Positions 60,641 to 64,000 of a stretch of DNA of 64,000 bases are shown here, piece by piece (position 1 is the first letter of the stretch; each line of letters starts with the position of its first letter). A program made the translations under genes and the position numbers. Source of the stretch: Chinchilla lanigera (Eukaryota; Chordata; Mammalia; Rodentia; Chinchillidae); contig NW_004955517.1 in the NCBI RefSeq assembly GCF_000276665.1, forward strand, positions 617,128-681,127, read 5' to 3'. A model generated the notes under the pieces. It did not search any database. It was given only the letters and a program-made list of their open reading frames with translations, and was not told where the DNA came from.

Positions 60641-61410
60641 GCCCATATGCTTAACAAATTTATGGCGTCCTTGCAGAGGAAGAGCAGTAGAACCCAATTT
60701 GCAGGCTACTATCAATGTGCAGGGAAACCAGGAAGCAAAGGAAGGAAGATTTTGAGACACACGAGACAGAATCTGTGGATGTGGAGTCAGTCAGAGGAGA
60801 GGGCAATGTGGAGGTGACACGCATGTCTGTGGGTTGGCAAGAATGGGTAGATGGCTTCCCATCCACCAAGACAGCAAGAATGAGAGAAAGAGGAGGCTCA
60901 AGAGGAAATGCTACATTTGTCTTTAGTTTTATGATATTCAGATGGAGATGTCCGCAGACTTCTGAGTCTGAAGCTCCAGAGAGAAATCTTGTCAGTGGAC
61001 GGAGCCTGGGAGCCAACTCCCCCTGGATACCCAGCAGCTGTGTTGATACTGTCTGCTCCCTGTCCTTCCTCAGTAGCCCAAGTTTGTCTTCCCCACCCCA
61101 GGGAACACTTTACAAGACCTTGAGTGGATGCTGCTGGCAAGGATGTCAGCTGTGCTAAGGCTGAGAAGCCATCTCTAGGGGAAGAGATGTCTTGCCCTGG
61201 TCAGGTCGGTCAGCACTTCCTCTCGCAGGATGCCGCAGCCCAGTGGGGCACTCACAGATAGGCGGCAGGTGCAGCCCAGTCAATTCTGACAGTGCCCAGA
61301 AAGAAAGGATAGTAGGCACCTGCTCTGCTGCCCAGCTCCCTCTCCCTTGGTTCTTGTTTTCCTTTGCCCCTCACATTTTTCTAGGACCTTCCCACTAAAT
61401 GTGTGTTGTA
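60641..61410. other. Intergenic, no gene recognised
   Basis: Overlapping ORFs of up to 147 codons at 60660-61158 on both strands look like chance; there is no recognisable product. Confidence 0.5.
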
Positions 61411-61411
61411 C

Positions 61412-61745
61412 TTGTTATAGTTTGAATCTAGAACCATCCCTCCCAAGGGTCTCCAGCCTTTGGTGCTATTGGGAAGCAGTGGAACCTTTGAAAGATTGAG
61501 CCTAGGTTTAGGTCATTCAGAAAATGCCTCTGAGGGGCTGTGGGACCAGGCTCTTTCTCTCTGTCTTTGGCTTCCTCTACCACATGCTCCCACGAAGACA
61601 GTCTGCCTTAGCATAGACCCAAAGCAGTGGGGCCAACTGCTCATGGACTGAAACCTCTCAAATGGCAAGCCCAAATGAACACTTTCTCTTTTTAAGTTAA
61701 TTCATCTGAGGTATTTGTTATAGTCACGGAGGGCTGGCTGATACG
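61412..61745 (+). mobile_element. ERVL-MaLR solo LTR, forward orientation
   Basis: Starts cttgttatagtttgaatcta, continues ccagcctttggtgctattgg, taccacatgctcccacgaag and tggactgaaacctctcaaat, and ends ttgttatagtcacggagggc. The third forward MaLR LTR within 13 kb. Confidence 0.65.
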
Positions 61746-62107
61746 CTACTCACATTATGCTTTGTTAGCGCAAGTTTGCTTCTAACAAAAACACTTATAT
61801 TAGTGCTTCAGTTTGCTAAAGGCAGAATTCTATTTCAAGATAGTAAAAGTCTAAAAAATAATCTATTGGTTCAGGGAAGTTTGGATACTTGCTGGTTTTG
61901 GATATTCTAATGCAGGTTCTGAAGGAAAGCCCTGGAAATAGGTCTTGCTCTCACTTTCTGAGGCTCGGCTGGCCTCCAATCAACAGACCATGCTGAATGA
62001 GCAGCCTACAGCTGCTGCTTTGTTTTGTCAGGGAAAGGAACCACTGCGATGGTGATAAAACATTGTTGAAATTTAGAGCTGGAAGCGGCATTAGAGAACT
62101 GCTATTG

Positions 62108-62235
62108 TGGAGTTGAGGCAGGAGGATCGTTGCAAGTTCAAGATCAGCGTGGGCTACAAAGTGAGCTCAAGGCCAGCCTGAACTGCATAGCGAGACCCTG
62201 TCTCAAAAAAGGCAAAAAAAAAAAAAAAAAAAAAG
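62108..62235 (+). mobile_element. B1 SINE, 5'-truncated, with A-tail
   Basis: Reads gttgaggcaggaggatcgtt, gatcagcgtgggctacaaag, gtgagctcaaggccagcctg and gcgagaccctgtctcaaaaa, followed by about 20 A. Confidence 0.8.
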
Positions 62236-64000
62236 AGAGCGAGAGAGAGAACTGCTACTGCAAGGTTACTTCCACCTTAAACACACACTGCCGACTGGCC
62301 CCGGGGTCCTCACCGAGATGCACGCTGTGGAGCACACCCAGCTCTTGCTGCGCCGTGTGATGTTCGCCGGGAGACTCAGACTTGCCTTGTCCACACTGTA
62401 AAGACAACCCAGGCCTCTCATCTTGAGTCCGGGAGTTGAGTTACTTTACCACAGCCAGTTTGTAGCTGGATCAAGAAATCAAGCTCTTGAATCAAACTCG
62501 GGGCTCCCACGGAAGAGACTGCGCACCACATGCATTTCTTCTTCCTACCTTTAGCATCCAGGGACCACTAGCGACTGCTCTAGTCTAGACTATGTAGGCA
62601 GAAGTCATGAGCCTCACTCTGGCTCGGGCCCAGGAGTTCCCCACACAGGCCTCTAGCTGTGTTTCCCACCAGTGGCGTCAAGTAGAGACAACTTCCAGAC
62701 AGCCCTGGTCTTCCTGTGCTGACGATGGAGAGGCTCCCCCAGCCTGGCTCCCCAGACACCGGGATCAGGGGGCCCCTCCCAGCCTGCTTACTTCCCCGCC
62801 TCGGTGATGTGAGCAGAAGCAGCGTGGATGTCTAGGGCTTCCGTGTTACAGTGCTAGCCTGTGCTTAGTGTCGCTCATTGAGTTCGCTGCCCCATGCGCA
62901 CTGTTATATAGGTTCATGTAGAATGACAAGAAATGCTTTTCTAAACACAAAGCAGGACCATTTGGACTCCATGGTGGCCATAGGTGGAAACAGCTATCAT
63001 GCTGTTCGTTTCTCCATTCAGTTTCTGCTGTGAGGTTGACTTGCCCCCATCACAAAGACAACTAAGGGCAAAACATCATTTATTCAAGACCCTTGGCAAC
63101 CTACAGAGAGATTTACATCAGAAGCAACTCTAAAGTCATCACAGTAGCTTTTCTCTTGTGCTTTCCTCAGCAATGCTCCTGTTCCAGAGCCACTTTCCTT
63201 AGGGTTAGCTAGTGCACACTGTTTTCTCAGAAGACCGAATTTCCCTGTTGGTGCTTCAGAGACTCTTGTGATGGAAGGGGAGGAAGGCTTGCTTCTCAGC
63301 CCTCAGCTGAAGAGAGCTGGCCACCCAGGAAGGAGTTGTGGGAGGCCATTGTGTAGCAACCCCACAGCCCCAGCTATTGTCACTGCTGCTGCTTTTCAAA
63401 CTCTTGTGCCAGTGTGTGTGTGACAGACACTGTGTCATTTAGCCACCACGCCAATCTTAGAGCAGGTGTTACTCACCTGCTTTAGAGATGAGAAAACAGG
63501 CTCACTGAGGCAGAATGGCCCATCCCACCAGGTAGCGGCCCCACTTGCCCCACTTGCCTGGCTCTGAGCAGTTTCCCTCTCCACCAGCGGGGAGGGGCAA
63601 GCAAAGGAGCAGCTGGATTCCCCAGGCTGGGGATTCTGTTGGAGAGGGTAAAGGAGAAGGAAGGCTTTTAAGGGAGAAGGAAAACACGGCATGGTGTGGG
63701 GTAGAAGGGTGGGACACTGGCTGGTGGAGAGGGGCTGTGCTGGGTCATGGGGCTGTTCAAGGACGCATGGATGCCACTGGCCAACATCTGACCTGGACAT
63801 GTGCAGAGGTGCTTGAGGTTACTCGGTCTGGTAGCTCCAGTGGGAACCTTCCTCCTATCTGGGGGTCTTGGGCTGTGCTCCCACAGGTGGACCAAGAGCC
63901 ACACACCCGAGAGCAAGTTGTTTGTTTGAAGGGTGATGCCATGAGCATGGGAAAGGTGAGAGGAAGGGAGACAGTGGGGAAGGAGCCCGGCAAGAGAAGG
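62236..64000. other. Intergenic to the window end, no gene recognised
   Basis: Unique-looking sequence with one MIR fragment near 63.43 kb. The ORFs near the end (up to 121 codons) lie opposite one another and show no known domain. Confidence 0.5.
63425..63550 (-). mobile_element. MIR SINE fragment, reverse orientation
   Basis: Reads gagcaggtgttactcacctg, gagatgagaaaacaggctca and ctgaggcagaatggccc. Confidence 0.5.

Overview
The window is mammalian genomic DNA, most likely from a rodent outside the mouse/rat group. It carries many 7SL-derived B1 SINEs and tRNA-derived ID SINEs (GGGGCTGGGGATTTAGCTCAG… …GTTCGATTCCCGGTACCGG…poly-A), older MIR, L2, MaLR-LTR and hAT-type repeats, and no B2 element that I could see. 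I cannot name the species.

The only protein-coding gene I can support is the 3' half of MAGI1 (membrane-associated guanylate kinase, WW and PDZ domain containing 1), on the + strand from 946 to 38511. Twelve coding blocks can be placed. They cover the linker after the third of six PDZ domains, three complete PDZ domains (each split over two exons, with GFGF loops at 16655-18357, 20535-23365 and 31327-34323), the inter-domain linkers, and the last 13 codons of the long isoform. All splice phases join cleanly. The final coding exon of the long isoform is lost in a 639-base run of N (37829-38467). The exon at 34185 can also be read through its own splice donor to a stop at 34371, giving a short C-terminus. 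A further candidate alternative 3' exon lies at 36292.

Layout: 1-34.2 kb, exons and introns of MAGI1; 34.3-37.8 kb, alternative 3' end and last intron; 37.7-39.2 kb, GC-rich block with the assembly gap and the C-terminal codons; 38.5 to about 39.8 kb, 3' UTR; about 40-64 kb, intergenic DNA rich in old repeats with no recognisable protein gene. The one intergenic spot that looks functional is a CpG-rich patch at about 57.64-58.05 kb with a YY1-type AAAATGGCGGC motif and a 48-codon ORF. It may be the promoter and first exon of an unidentified transcript.

MAGI1 is a tight-junction and synaptic scaffold. The PDZ domains in this window bind C-terminal tails of membrane and signalling proteins, and the alternative C-termini decide whether the basic tail ending in STDLSV is present. 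Comparisons with human MAGI1 rest on recalled family knowledge, not on an alignment run here. Repeat names are pattern-recognition calls with approximate ends.
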